From contig CM071596.1 in assembly GCA_036435485.1 (NCBI GenBank), positions 61,181,001 to 61,245,000 on the forward strand: a stretch of 64,000 bases of DNA, in the 5' to 3' direction. Below the pieces are notes generated by a model. That model searched no databases. It had not been told where the DNA came from and worked only from the letters and a program-made list of their open reading frames with translations. This DNA is from Saposhnikovia divaricata (lineage: Eukaryota > Streptophyta > Magnoliopsida > Apiales > Apiaceae). Position 1 is the first letter of the stretch. Each line of letters opens with the position of its first letter. Below, piece by piece: positions 24,241-33,737 of this stretch. Position numbers and translations under genes: made by a program.

Positions 24241-25043
24241 GGGAGCTGATACGTGCACATCCATCACTTATAGGTGCACACCCATTATAGTGGAAGAGAC
24301 TAGAATGCCCTTAACTTGCATTTCTTATCAATAGATGCATATTTTTCACATTGCGAAATAAATCATCAATGAATAATGATATATAAATATAAAATTATTA
24401 AACATATTTTCTATGCTTTTTTTAAAGTACATATGTACTTTTTCATGCTTGATTTTTTTACTATGCTAATATGATTTTTGAATATTGAAAATATATATAT
24501 TTTTTGACAACAATCGTTCAACAAGTATTCAACAAGTACAAAAATACTAGTCACCAAAAATTACTGTTATTTTATTATTACCATTCAATAAAATAATATT
24601 TTATTATTGAAAATACATCATGTACAAAATACCTGCCATTTTATAGTCTAATTACTAAAAATTATTATTTATTATTTTCTCAAACCCGCAATAGTAGTCA
24701 TATTTGATTTTCAGTGGTCAATTTGACCCATCTTTAATTAAAATATAAATTTTTATTGTAATTTTATTAAATTCATTATATTGTAGAATGGATTAAATAT
24801 AATTTATTATAATAATACCAAATTTTATAATTTATGTATGATTCATGAAAAAGACATATATTTGAATATATCACATATTTTTAATTAAAAAATTAAAATG
24901 TTAAATTAAAAACTAAATTTCACTAAAAAAAAAGTTTATTCACTTGTTCAACTAATTTATTATAAAATTATAATTGAACTAGTAATTAAATAAAAATATA
25001 GGGTGTGCACATATAAGTGTGGGGTGTGCACATATCACCTCCC
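24241..25043. mobile_element. Non-autonomous TIR DNA transposon, 803 bp, 8-bp duplication
   Basis: The left end runs gggagctgatacgtgcacat... for about 43 bp and the right end is its imperfect inverse (…atgtgcacatatcacctccc). taaaactt occurs directly outside both ends (24233-24240 and 25044-25051), a perfect 8-bp target-site duplication. The interior is AT-rich with no transposase. Eight bp suits the hAT superfamily; the long TIR is more like Mutator, which usually makes 9 bp. Confidence 0.88.
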
Positions 25044-25051
25044 TAAAACTT

Positions 25052-25974
25052 AAGTTTGATTCGGAAAATAACAAATCAAGAAAGTATTAGTATGCAGAAA
25101 TATTTTAAAGAAATTTTAAGGCGCGGTGATATGTAACCCTGCATATTGTAAAATGATCTTTTTAATGTAATTATTTGTTTAAATTTCTTTTAAAACCTAA
25201 AAAAAAAGCCGTCTCAGTAAAGAAAAAGAAAAGGAACTAAATACAAAATTCTCGCATCCAAATGGTATATACACTATATTTCTAAAATCAATAAAATAAA
25301 ATTTCTGAAAAATTACTAGAATCATGCTGCACATGTAAAGAAAACGGGGAATTACCAAAACCCTGGAGGAAAACCAACTTTAATTAAGCTTAATAATTAA
25401 TTAAGCTTAAAGTAACTTATGACTTACTACTATAATTAATTAAGCTTAATTATACTTCTAGAAATTAATGGGTTTTTGTGTTTCAAAAAGACTATTTAAC
25501 CCCACGTATATACACCTGACCCAAGACCCGTGAATAGAAAGGTGATGAATAGCTTTCATAAAAGGAATTTCAGTTGCTTGCAGAGCTAAGAACCCATGCA
25601 TTAAAATGTCCTAATTGTGAAAACCACAACTTTACCTTTTACATCACCCTTTTAACCACAAACATCTAAGAAAAAGTTCACAACACCATCTTTTTTACTA
25701 CATGCATATACATATGTGTACATGTACAAGTCTGGTAATTAATGAATCCACCACGAAACGTCACAAAACTTCTACTTCCAGCAATTTTACAGAATCAACT
25801 CTCTTTATCTTGTTACAAACCCTCACTTTTGTTGCTTTCAATTAATGCAATTCGTTACGCGGTAGTTCGTATATGATGCCAGCCTCATAAATTTCGAAAT
25901 TGTTCTTTCGCAAGCAAAAATTTGGTAACACGTGCACGTTGTGAGGAGACAAACAAATTTTTCTGTGAAATCAA

Positions 25975-26018
<44 letters not shown>

Positions 26019-26089
26019 TTAACAATGTTGTTTTAATGAGAGTAGTAGAATATATATGATAGAACAAATACTAATTTGTAAGGTAGATA
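25052..26089. other. AT-rich spacer with (AT)n, no gene
   Basis: It contains an aattaattaagctta cluster (25375-25450) and an (AT)n microsatellite at about 25978-26014. No coding frame or RNA motif is supportable. Confidence 0.6.
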
Positions 26090-26167
26090 TCTATACTATA
26101 TTATAATAAGCGAAATGGGGCATAAGAAATTAAAAGTAACTCGTACTTTGCACGGGTTATAAGCTAG
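26090..26167 (+). mobile_element. Miniature Helitron, 78 bp
   Basis: A|TCTATACTATATTATAATAAGC at the start; a weak hairpin and CTAG|T at the end (gcacgggttataagCTAG). Both flanks are the expected A and T. It is little more than the two ends joined, with 30-40 bp between. Confidence 0.75.
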
Positions 26168-26663
26168 TATTAATAGAAACAAGGGCTCGTAAAGTCGAAT
26201 CCTTGTTTAAACAAAGAATAATGTGTTACATAATTTATGAGCATTAGATTATATATGTAAATTTACAAACAATGCTAATCAATCTCCCCGTGACACAATT
26301 TAAGTGGCACTTTTAGAACAAAGTTCAAACATAAGGCACTTTACTATAATATAATAAGATTATTTAAAAGTTAAAATCTAATAATTTAGATGAAGGGGAT
26401 TTCTTGGTAACGATGGAGGAGAGGGAGTGACGGAGGAGAGAGCAGTGATTGAATTGGTATAGAAAGCTATTAACAAATATGTTTTGTTGTAGAAAGCTAC
26501 TAACGAATAACCGGTTTGTTTTTGTTGTGCGAATATGTTTTTTTTTTTTTTTTAATGTTGGGACTTTTTTTTTTTTTAAACAGTGGGATAATCAAAAAAT
26601 AGGATAACCAAAAAGAGGGGTAACAAACTACAAATTATACCCTATTTTGCTTATTAATTGATA
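26168..26663. other. Spacer, no gene
   Basis: AT-rich, with two T runs near 26538 and 26566. The block gaataaccggtttg and the later ggataaccaaaaag resemble the interior of the Helitron at 27021, so this may be a decayed relative. Confidence 0.4.
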
Positions 26664-27018
26664 CTAGCATATAGTCCGTGCAAAACACGGGTTACTTTTA
26701 ATTTTCTAAAATTTGTTTATATTGTAATATAATATTATAAATATTAATTTTCATATATTATTGGAAGAATTCAAAACTTACATCTTTGTATATAATAATT
26801 TTTAGTATTAAATATAAAATAATATGTTGTTGGTGGGAATCGAACCTTGGACCTCTTATATAACAACTTTTAGTATTATTATATCTAACGATCATGATCT
26901 ATTTGAGTTGATGATCTAACTGTTGTGGATGATGGATAACCAAAAATGGGGATAACCAAAAAAGGGGTTAACCAACTACAAATTATATCCCATTTTGCTT
27001 ATTATAGTATAGTATAGA
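26664..27018 (-). mobile_element. Non-autonomous Helitron, 355 bp
   Basis: Minus strand: A|TCTATACTATACTATAATAAGC at 27018, hairpin tgttttgcacgg, CTAG|T ending at 26664. Interior: no coding frame, but GGTTCGATTCC (26846-26836 on minus), a perfect pol III box-B consensus. Confidence 0.8.
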
Positions 27019-27020
27019 TA

Positions 27021-27982
27021 CTAGCTTATAACCCGTGCGAAGCACGGGTTTCTTTTGATAGGTTATAAAATTTATTTAACATTATAATTATGTTTTTATA
27101 TAATCCTTATTTTTAATAATTTTTTTAATTTTAATTTAATATACATTTATATAATGAAATGCATGGTTTAAATTTTATTTTGTAAAATTCTAAATTAAAA
27201 ATGTCGTTGACGGGTTCGAACTTTGAATTTTTAATAAATTAATTTAATCATATAATATATCTTATTATTAAATCTAACGATTGTTATTTATTAATAAAAA
27301 TAATGATTTGTATATATGGTGAGATATTTTTGGGTGTATATTAGTGATCGCAAGATTAATTTTAAATTAAAAAGTACTCCATGTTTTAATTACAAAAATT
27401 AATATTAATAATAATTAGTGTGATATTTTGGATATATATTAGTTATTGTAATATTAGTTTTAAATTAAATGGTAAAGTGTTTTAATTAGAAGTAAAATCT
27501 TTAGAAAAAATGAATAATTGAGTTGTTGGAGAAGAAAAAAGAGTCCAAGTAGAAGTGGATGAAGGAATTTTAATCAGAATATAATTACGTTAACATTAGT
27601 AATTAGCTTTTTGAGTTGTTTTTGTAATTTAATTATTTATTTTAATAATTAGGATAACCAAACCGAAAACCAAAACTTAGGATAACCAATCCGAAAACCA
27701 AAACTTTCAATGTTTCGGCTTTAATATTGGTAAACTGTTTTAATTAGATGTAAATGAATAATTGAGTTGTTGGAGCAGAAAAAATATTCCAAGTAAAAGT
27801 GGATGAAGGAATTTTAATCAGAATATAATTACGTTAACATTAGTAATTAGCTTGTTGACTTGTTTTTGTAATTTAATTATTTATTTTAATAATTAGGATA
27901 ACCAAACCGAAAACCAAAACTTAGGATAACCAAACCGAAAACCAAAACTTTCAATGTTTCGGCTTTAATATAATAGTATAGA
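27021..27982 (-). mobile_element. Non-autonomous Helitron, 962 bp
   Basis: Minus strand: A|TCTATACTATTATATTAAAGCC at 27982; strong hairpin acccgtgcttcgcacgggt and CTAG|T ending at 27021, only 2 bp from the previous Helitron. It contains an internal tandem duplication (27480-27975) and AGTTCGAACCC (27222-27212, minus), again box-B-like. No protein. Confidence 0.8.
27480..27975. repeat. Tandem duplication inside a Helitron, about 243 bp
   Basis: Two units share gaataattgagttgttgga, gtggatgaaggaatttta, ataattacgttaacatta and ggataaccaaaccgaaaacc, ending in tttcaatgtttcggcttt. The Helitron 5' end lies at the second unit's end. Confidence 0.8.
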
Positions 27983-28084
27983 TATATAATTTATATCAAA
28001 AGATTTGGTTTGAAAATTATATATGAAGGGGTATAATAATGTTTTATTTTTATAGTAGTTTACATTTGCGGACCAGTTTCCGAC

Positions 28085-28292
28085 ACGGATTTTAAGGTGC
28101 ATTTTAAGGATAGTTCTATAATTTTTTTTTGATATTTTCTTTTTTTGTATAAAAATAGAATAATCCTATTTTTATAAAAAAAAAAGAAAATATCAAAAAT
28201 AAGTTATAGAACTATCCTTAAAATGCACCTTAAAATGCATGTCAAATACGCAGTTTTTTATGTAACGAAATGAATGGGACAGAGGGAGTAGC
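28085..28292. mobile_element. Stowaway-like MITE with a long hairpin
   Basis: The arms gattttaaggtgcattttaa.../...ttaaaatgcaccttaaaa fold over about 28095-28240 through an A/T loop, continuing as ggatagttctata / tatagaactatcc. The right end ggacagagggagTA matches the Stowaway/mariner terminus with its TA target. The left terminus is not recognisable. The TA sits where a Helitron CTAG would be (next feature). Confidence 0.6.
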
Positions 28293-28661
28293 TTATAGCT
28301 CGTTCAAAGCACGGGTTATTTTAGTAGAAAACTAAAATCCATATAAATGTATAGTAGATATAGTAGAAAAGTATAGTATAATGTTAATTATATGAACAAA
28401 TTATATGTTTAAAAAACTTAGAATAGTATAGTAGATATATAATTAATCTAATTATTAAAAAAAAGTTGTAGTTGAACCATAGAATTTTAAGAACTAAGTC
28501 TAATAGATATTTTTGAATAATTAGACATATATAAGTTCAAAATAATATTTCATCGGAGAAGTCTCTAAGAGTGGAATCCAAGACCTGGAATAACAACAAT
28601 AGATAAACTAATCAGTTGAGTTTAAGATCTTCCAAGTCTAATAGAAAGTTTATTAGTGTAC

Positions 28662-28664
<3 letters not shown>
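28293..28664 (-). mobile_element. Helitron 3'-end fragment and spacer
   Basis: gcttatagctcgttcaaagcacgggtt (from 28293) is a 3' Helitron end of the local family lacking its first CTA. The Stowaway insertion at that TA would explain the loss. The 5' end is not defined, and the remainder is AT-rich without a gene. Confidence 0.35.

Positions 28665-28715
<51 letters not shown>
28665..28715. repeat. (AT)n microsatellite
   Basis: About 50 bp of AT dinucleotides abutting the MITE at 28716. A matching (TA)n lies on its other side. Confidence 0.9.
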
Positions 28716-28717
<2 letters not shown>

Positions 28718-29091
28718 CTAGCGTTCAAATATAAACCAACTTTAGAATAGAAACTAGAAACCTACACTAAATAAATTATATTTCATTTATTTTAATGGCC
28801 CCGCTAGGGGCACCTTCACAAAAAACGTTTAAAATTCTTGGCTCTATTCAACAAAAATATAATAAAAAAATTTTAAAAAATTTTAAAAAAAGGTTACTGT
28901 TCACGTGCCACGTCATCACGTGAACAGTAACTTATTTTTTAATTTTTTTATATTTTTGTTGAATAGAGACAATAATTTTAAACGTTTTTTGTATTGAAGT
29001 ACCACTAATTTGGTCATTAGATTAGCTTGAAATATTTAATTTAGGTTTAGTTTCTAGTTTCCATTCTAAGTTAATTTCTATTAGAACAAGA

Positions 29092-29093
<2 letters not shown>
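28716..29093. mobile_element. Foldback MITE, 378 bp, inserted in (TA)n
   Basis: The two ends are imperfect inverted repeats: ttagaatagaaactagaaac on the left, gtttctagtttccattctaa on the right. Inner arms aaaaaacgtttaaaatt / aattttaaacgttttttg and ttttaaaaaaa / tttttaattt continue to a central palindrome ttactgttcacgtg...cacgtgaacagtaa (28895-28932). (TA)n flanks both sides. No coding content. Confidence 0.75.

Positions 29094-29132
<39 letters not shown>
29094..29132. repeat. (TA)n microsatellite
   Basis: This is the right-hand partner of the (AT)n at 28665-28715. The MITE either inserted into one microsatellite, or its TA-rich target duplication expanded. Confidence 0.85.
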
Positions 29133-29136
<4 letters not shown>

Positions 29137-29146
29137 TATGTGTGTA

Positions 29147-29153
29147 TTTTATT
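29147..29153 (-). terminator. Possible polyadenylation signal AATAAAA
   Basis: On the minus strand AATAAAA lies about 180 nt after the stop codon of the 338-aa gene. This is a sensible distance for a plant 3' UTR, but the region is AT-rich and the motif is weak evidence. Confidence 0.3.
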
Positions 29154-29334
29154 GTTGACAATTCCAAAAATAAATATATTAGAAATTGGATAATTATTTA
29201 GTACAACAATAAAAAAGATAATACTATTCAAATTGGCTGCAAGGACGCTATCTGCAATCGCTCCCGTAACTATGTAGTCGTGGCTCGAGCAGTCATTATT
29301 TAGGTTGCAAACCGAAATATGTTGATACATGTAA

Positions 29335-30351
29335 TCAGACTGCTGCAGCTAGCTCAACATCCTTATTGGCCTTCAAAAGAGCAGTTAGATAACCATCCAA
29401 CTGATCAGATAAGGTTGTTTTTCCAGTAGTATTTTCATGGTACCGACACGATTTGCAAACAAAGTAGATTATAGTTTGGATCACCAAACTTAAGATATTC
29501 AAGTAAAGAACTAATCCCAGGCACAAAAATCCCAGAGTAACTCTAGGCAGAATTCCCAAATCCTGTCCATCCACAACATAAATTTCAAACACCACTTGTA
29601 TGAAAATAATGAATAAGTTCAATTTGAACAAGATGAGCATTGTCATCCACCTCTTTCCTCTTATAACCTCAAGGCTTCTTGTCATTGCTTGAATCCCATG
29701 TGTGTCTTCCAAAATCGATACGACACTAGCAATCTGCCAAACACTCATGAAGTACATCAACCCTACCTCAAAAGAGATTAGTAGAATGATAACAAAAATT
29801 TTACTAGCATAATTAGCCAATCCCACAAAATGTCCCCATGCAAGAAGGCCAAGTGCTACGAAACAATAGGACGATAAGAAACTGAGGAATGTCCACCAAA
29901 ACGTGACTTTCAACCTCTTCCAAACTTTGGGGACGACAGTTCTGACTCTTCGGAAGGTAACATCATTTTCGCGGCCAGTGTAGATGCATGAGATTATGAA
30001 AACCACAACAAAAGTTGATGGACAAGAAAAAATGAGAGCGAAAGTGCGGTATGCTATGTGGAAAAGCCAACAGGCTATTAATTCGGATGATGCGAGATCA
30101 AAGGACTCATTGTAATACTCTCTGCCTATTCGGTTGTACTCGGTATTGTATATCCAGTAGTTGTAGCCAACAAGTCTTTCGAAGTACATATAGGTAAATA
30201 CTATATGGGCTAAGAAGATGAGGGACAGAGGAAGAAATATAGCCAGTGTAATTTGAAAAAATATCTTTTTCCATGAGATGATGATTTTGTTGGCTTCTGT
30301 ATAGATGCCATTGAAGCCAAGAAACTGTAAATTATCTTCTTTAGCATCCAT
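29335..30351 (-). CDS. Multi-pass membrane protein, plant-specific family (338 aa)
   Basis: One uninterrupted exon, ATG at 30351 to TGA at 29335. The N-terminus EDNLQFLGFNGIYTEANKII, then SWKKIFFQITLAIFLPLS, matches from memory a plant-specific family often labelled 'polyadenylate-binding protein 1-B-binding protein' or 'transmembrane protein' (Arabidopsis AT1G31130/AT4G19950 type). About six hydrophobic segments: residues 28-52, 91-122, 146-172, 183-207, 238-260 and 270-297. A conserved-looking VVPKVWKRLKVTF segment lies between segments 2 and 3. The C-terminus is polar and soluble. Length is usual for the family. No signal peptide; it is probably an endomembrane protein of unknown biochemical role. 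It stands alone among transposons with no clear TATA box, so whether it is expressed is open. Confidence 0.8.
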   Translation of the reverse strand: MDAKEDNLQFLGFNGIYTEANKIIISWKKIFFQITLAIFLPLSLIFLAHIVFTYMYFERLVGYNYWIYNTEYNRIGREYYNESFDLASSELIACWLFHIAYRTFALIFSCPSTFVVVFIISCIYTGRENDVTFRRVRTVVPKVWKRLKVTFWWTFLSFLSSYCFVALGLLAWGHFVGLANYASKIFVIILLISFEVGLMYFMSVWQIASVVSILEDTHGIQAMTRSLEVIRGKRWMTMLILFKLNLFIIFIQVVFEIYVVDGQDLGILPRVTLGFLCLGLVLYLNILSLVIQTIIYFVCKSCRYHENTTGKTTLSDQLDGYLTALLKANKDVELAAAV

Positions 30352-30966
30352 TTCAGTTTGCTAAAACTGTCTGATTTCTCTAGTTCAGGATCATGTCTGT
30401 ATATATTGATACCATTGGCATCGATTGTATCAACGCAAGTTTGTATAAAATGAGTGAATGCGGGTTTTTCGATAAACATGTTTTTTTCTACACTGTTTTC
30501 TTTGCACTTAGGCATCTCTCCATCTCCAGGTATCATGTAAATGCGGATGCTATTCCATTAAAGGGAAGACAAAGAGCACCTTCACGATTTAGTAACAACA
30601 ATGTTCTTAATTTTGTCTTGTTAGATGGTTAATTAACTTTGGTAATATGTAAATATGTAAGATTAAAACATTCTCGACGTATGAAGAGAAAGTAACTTAT
30701 ATGTTGCGACTTTTTGCCCCTGAGAAATTAACTTTTTTCTTTCAAATAATTCACTATATAATATTAATTAGGCATGTCTCGCACTGCAAAATTTGGGCTA
30801 CCACAACTACTCTTTTATCAACTTTTAAAATTGATATTTAAATAGGAAGTTAATTATTTGATATTTATATAGGAAGTTAATTATCATATTTTTTCCAACC
30901 AAATAGATTGATTAATAACTATTTAAACTAAATTTATACCGGTATTATGCATTGTTAGTTTTAATA
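30352..30966. other. Upstream region of the membrane-protein gene, no other gene
   Basis: A minus-strand tatata at about 30398-30404 is the nearest TATA-like word, but it would leave a very short leader. Open frames at 30210-30536 (minus) and 30393-30632 (plus) overlap the gene or its leader in other frames and lack domains. Confidence 0.4.
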
Positions 30967-30982
30967 TTTTATAATTTTTTTT

Positions 30983-31652
30983 AAGTAAAGCATAATATAT
31001 TTTCTCAATCATCTCTCTCCCTTCAATCCATCTTCCAGCCGCCTACCCCTCACCAAATCGGCAGGGCTTCCACTGGTTTTTCCGGTGGAAAGCCAAAAAT
31101 CCTTTAATTTATTTATTTTGCTTCCGTTTTCTTCAATAATCTCCTATTTTGGGTTAAGATTTCTATCCATTTAGGGTGTTTGGTTTTGTTTTCTAGATCT
31201 ATATTATCGAAGCTCCGGATTTTTGTTCTTCTTCGATTCAATCGTGTTTTGGATCTGTGTGTGAACCGATTATCTCTTGTTATGGTTTCGTTTTTGCATA
31301 TCTAAGTTTTATTTGGAATTGCAGTTTGAATTTGTAGTTGTAATTGCAGTTTGATTTCTCTCCTTGGTGAGAGGTGTGGATTTCTCTCCTTTTTTTGTGA
31401 GAGTTGGTTCGGGTTCAACGGTAAGAGCTTGTTCGGATTTATATTTGTAGTCAGTAGCTCAAACGGATTTTTGCGAAGATATTGAGCGTAGAGCAAGTAT
31501 CTATAGATATATCACTTTTTCACACTGCTTATTTGTCTCATTTTGATTATGAAGACGAGCGTGTCATCCTGTTCTATGTTTGATCGATTCGATCATTATT
31601 GTAGATGCCGTTTGACTTTTATGTATTGAATTATCACCTTTCATCAAAAAAA
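30983..31652 (+). mobile_element. Retroposon candidate with gene-leader-like 5' part and LINE-like 3' end
   Basis: The 3' end reads gaattatcacctttcatc followed by an A run (31646-31652), as in plant LINE ends. ttttataatttttt precedes the 5' end (30967-30980) and follows the A run (about 31657-31670), a possible 14-bp duplication, though made only of A and T. The 5' half is CT-rich (ctctctcccttcaatccatc, ttccactggtttttccgg). No open frame of note. Compare 33738-34460. Confidence 0.4.
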
Positions 31653-31681
31653 TTTTTTTTTATAATTTTTTAATAAAATTT

Positions 31682-33657
31682 CACTACAAGGGGAATGGGC
31701 AATTGTGACAGAATTTTAGTAATTTTCAGTTGCAAGTTAAACTTAGGACACAAATAAACTTTTCTGTCGCAAGGTACAATGTGACGGACAAATTCTGTCG
31801 CAAGATTAATATTTTATTAATATATTTACCGCCCAAGTAATAATTTAACAATTTAATTTCCCGCTATCATTTTTTACGATATTTTAGTTTCCCGCTACGA
31901 CACTTTGCGACGGAAATCCTAACCACTCTGTCGCAAAATAGATCTTGCGACATAATCCATGTAACGTCATAAAGTATCTTGTGACGTATATTCTATCGTA
32001 AAGTATTTTATGACGGATCGTAATACAATCCGTCGTTAGGTATAATTTTCAATGGATTCTATCGCAATATTACCTAAACTCATTTAATACTCAACGGCCA
32101 GGAATTAATAATCTGACCTGAATAATATTATTTTAATATAACTTGCGATCGAATTGAAGTTTTCCGTTGCAAGTTAAGGCAGTTTATTTTAACGTTTCCT
32201 TTAAGATGTGGTATAACAGAGCCTTTTTATTTATTGATTATTTTTTCCCAATACTAGAATGAGTATATATTAACATCCGTATGGTTCGATCATCGAAGAA
32301 ATCAATTAAAAAATCATTCGGTGAATCTGGCACGCGTCCCGTTACTGGAATCTGTAATATTACAACGTTTCGTTAAGATGCGGCACAACCGAGCCTTTTT
32401 ATTATTTGATTATTTTTTTCCAACACTAGAATGAATATCTATTAACATCCGTACGGTTCGATCGTCGAAGAAATCATTTAAAAAAATCGTACAGTGAATC
32501 TGGCATGCACCCCGTTACCGGAATCTGTACTATTACCACGTTTCCTTCAAGATGCGGCACAATCGAGCCTTTTTATTTTTTGATTATTTTTTTCCAACAC
32601 TAGAATGAGTATCTATTAACATCTGTACGGTTCGATCATCGAAGAAATCATTTAAAAAAATCGTACAGTGAATCTGGCATGCGCCCCGTTACTTGAATCT
32701 ATATTATTACAACGTTTTCTTCAAGATGCGGCACAACCGAGCCTTTTTAGTTTTTGATTATTTTTTTTCAACACTAGAATGAGTATCTATTAACGTCCGT
32801 ATGGTTCGATCGTCGAATAAATCATTTTAAAAAATCGTACAATGAATCTGGCACGCACCCCGTTACCGGAATCGATACTATTACAACGTTTCCTTCAAGA
32901 TGCGGCTCAACCGAGCCTTTTTATTTTTTTATTATTTTTTCTCAACACTAGAATGTGTATCTATTAACATCGGTATGGTTCGATAATCGAAAAAATCATT
33001 TAAAAAACCGTACAGAGAATCTGGCACGCGCCCCATTACTAGAATATGCACTATTACAACGTTTCTTTTAAGACGCGGCACAACCGAGCCTTTTAATTTT
33101 TGATTATTTTTTCCCAAAACTAGAATGAGTATCTATTAACATCCGTACGGTTCGATCGTCAATCATTTAAAATAATCGTACAGTGAATCTGGCACGCGCC
33201 CCGTTACCGGAAGCTATATTATTACAACGTTTCCTTCAAGATGCGGAACAATCGAACCTTTATATTTTTTATTATTTTATCCCAACACTAGAATGAGTAT
33301 CTATTCTGAGGTATTTTAGGTGGCTTATGTCATAATATAGCTATTTTAGGTTGGATTCCGTCGTAGTTTTGGGTTATATTAGGACGGATTTCGTCACACT
33401 TTTGTAATTTGTGCGACGAATTCCGTCGCAATTCTGGGAATATTTGCGACAATTTTTCCGTAGCATTTTGTTTTTTTTTTTCCTTTTTTTAGTTGTTTAG
33501 GGACCCACTTATAACTTGCGACAGAATAAGAAATTTATGACGGAATAAGGACTTACGACGCAAGCATTTGTGACAGAATTTTTCCATCACAAAATGGGGC
33601 AATTGCGATAGATTCTTTGTATTTATTCTGTCGCAATTACCCTCTCCCCTTGTAGTG
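31682..33657. mobile_element. Non-autonomous CACTA transposon, 1976 bp
   Basis: It starts CACTACAAGGGGAATGGGC and ends with the inverse, GCAATTACCCTCTCCCCTTG plus TAGTG. ttt flanks both ends (31679-31681, 33658-33660), the 3-bp duplication expected of CACTA. Subterminal regions repeat tgcgacgga / ttctgtcgcaa words, as transposase-binding sites do in this superfamily. No transposase frame. Most of the interior is a 173-bp tandem array. Confidence 0.9.
32194..33300. repeat. 173-bp tandem satellite inside a CACTA element
   Basis: Units start at 32194, 32367, 32540, 32714, 32888, 33061 and 33229 (periods 173, 173, 174, 174, 173, 168). Each contains agatgcggcacaaccgagcc, acactagaatgagtatctat, aacatccgtacggttcgatc and gtgaatctggcacgc. 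The last unit is partial. Confidence 0.93.
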
Positions 33658-33737
33658 TTTTATTTTATTTTGTATTAATTGTTTAATGTTTTTGTTTTTG
33701 TTTTAAAATTATTCAAATGATTAAAAATATTTTGGTT

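Noticed and set aside
30210..30536. 108-codon minus frame overlapping the start of the membrane-protein gene
   Set aside because: Different frame, overlaps the real start, no family resemblance.
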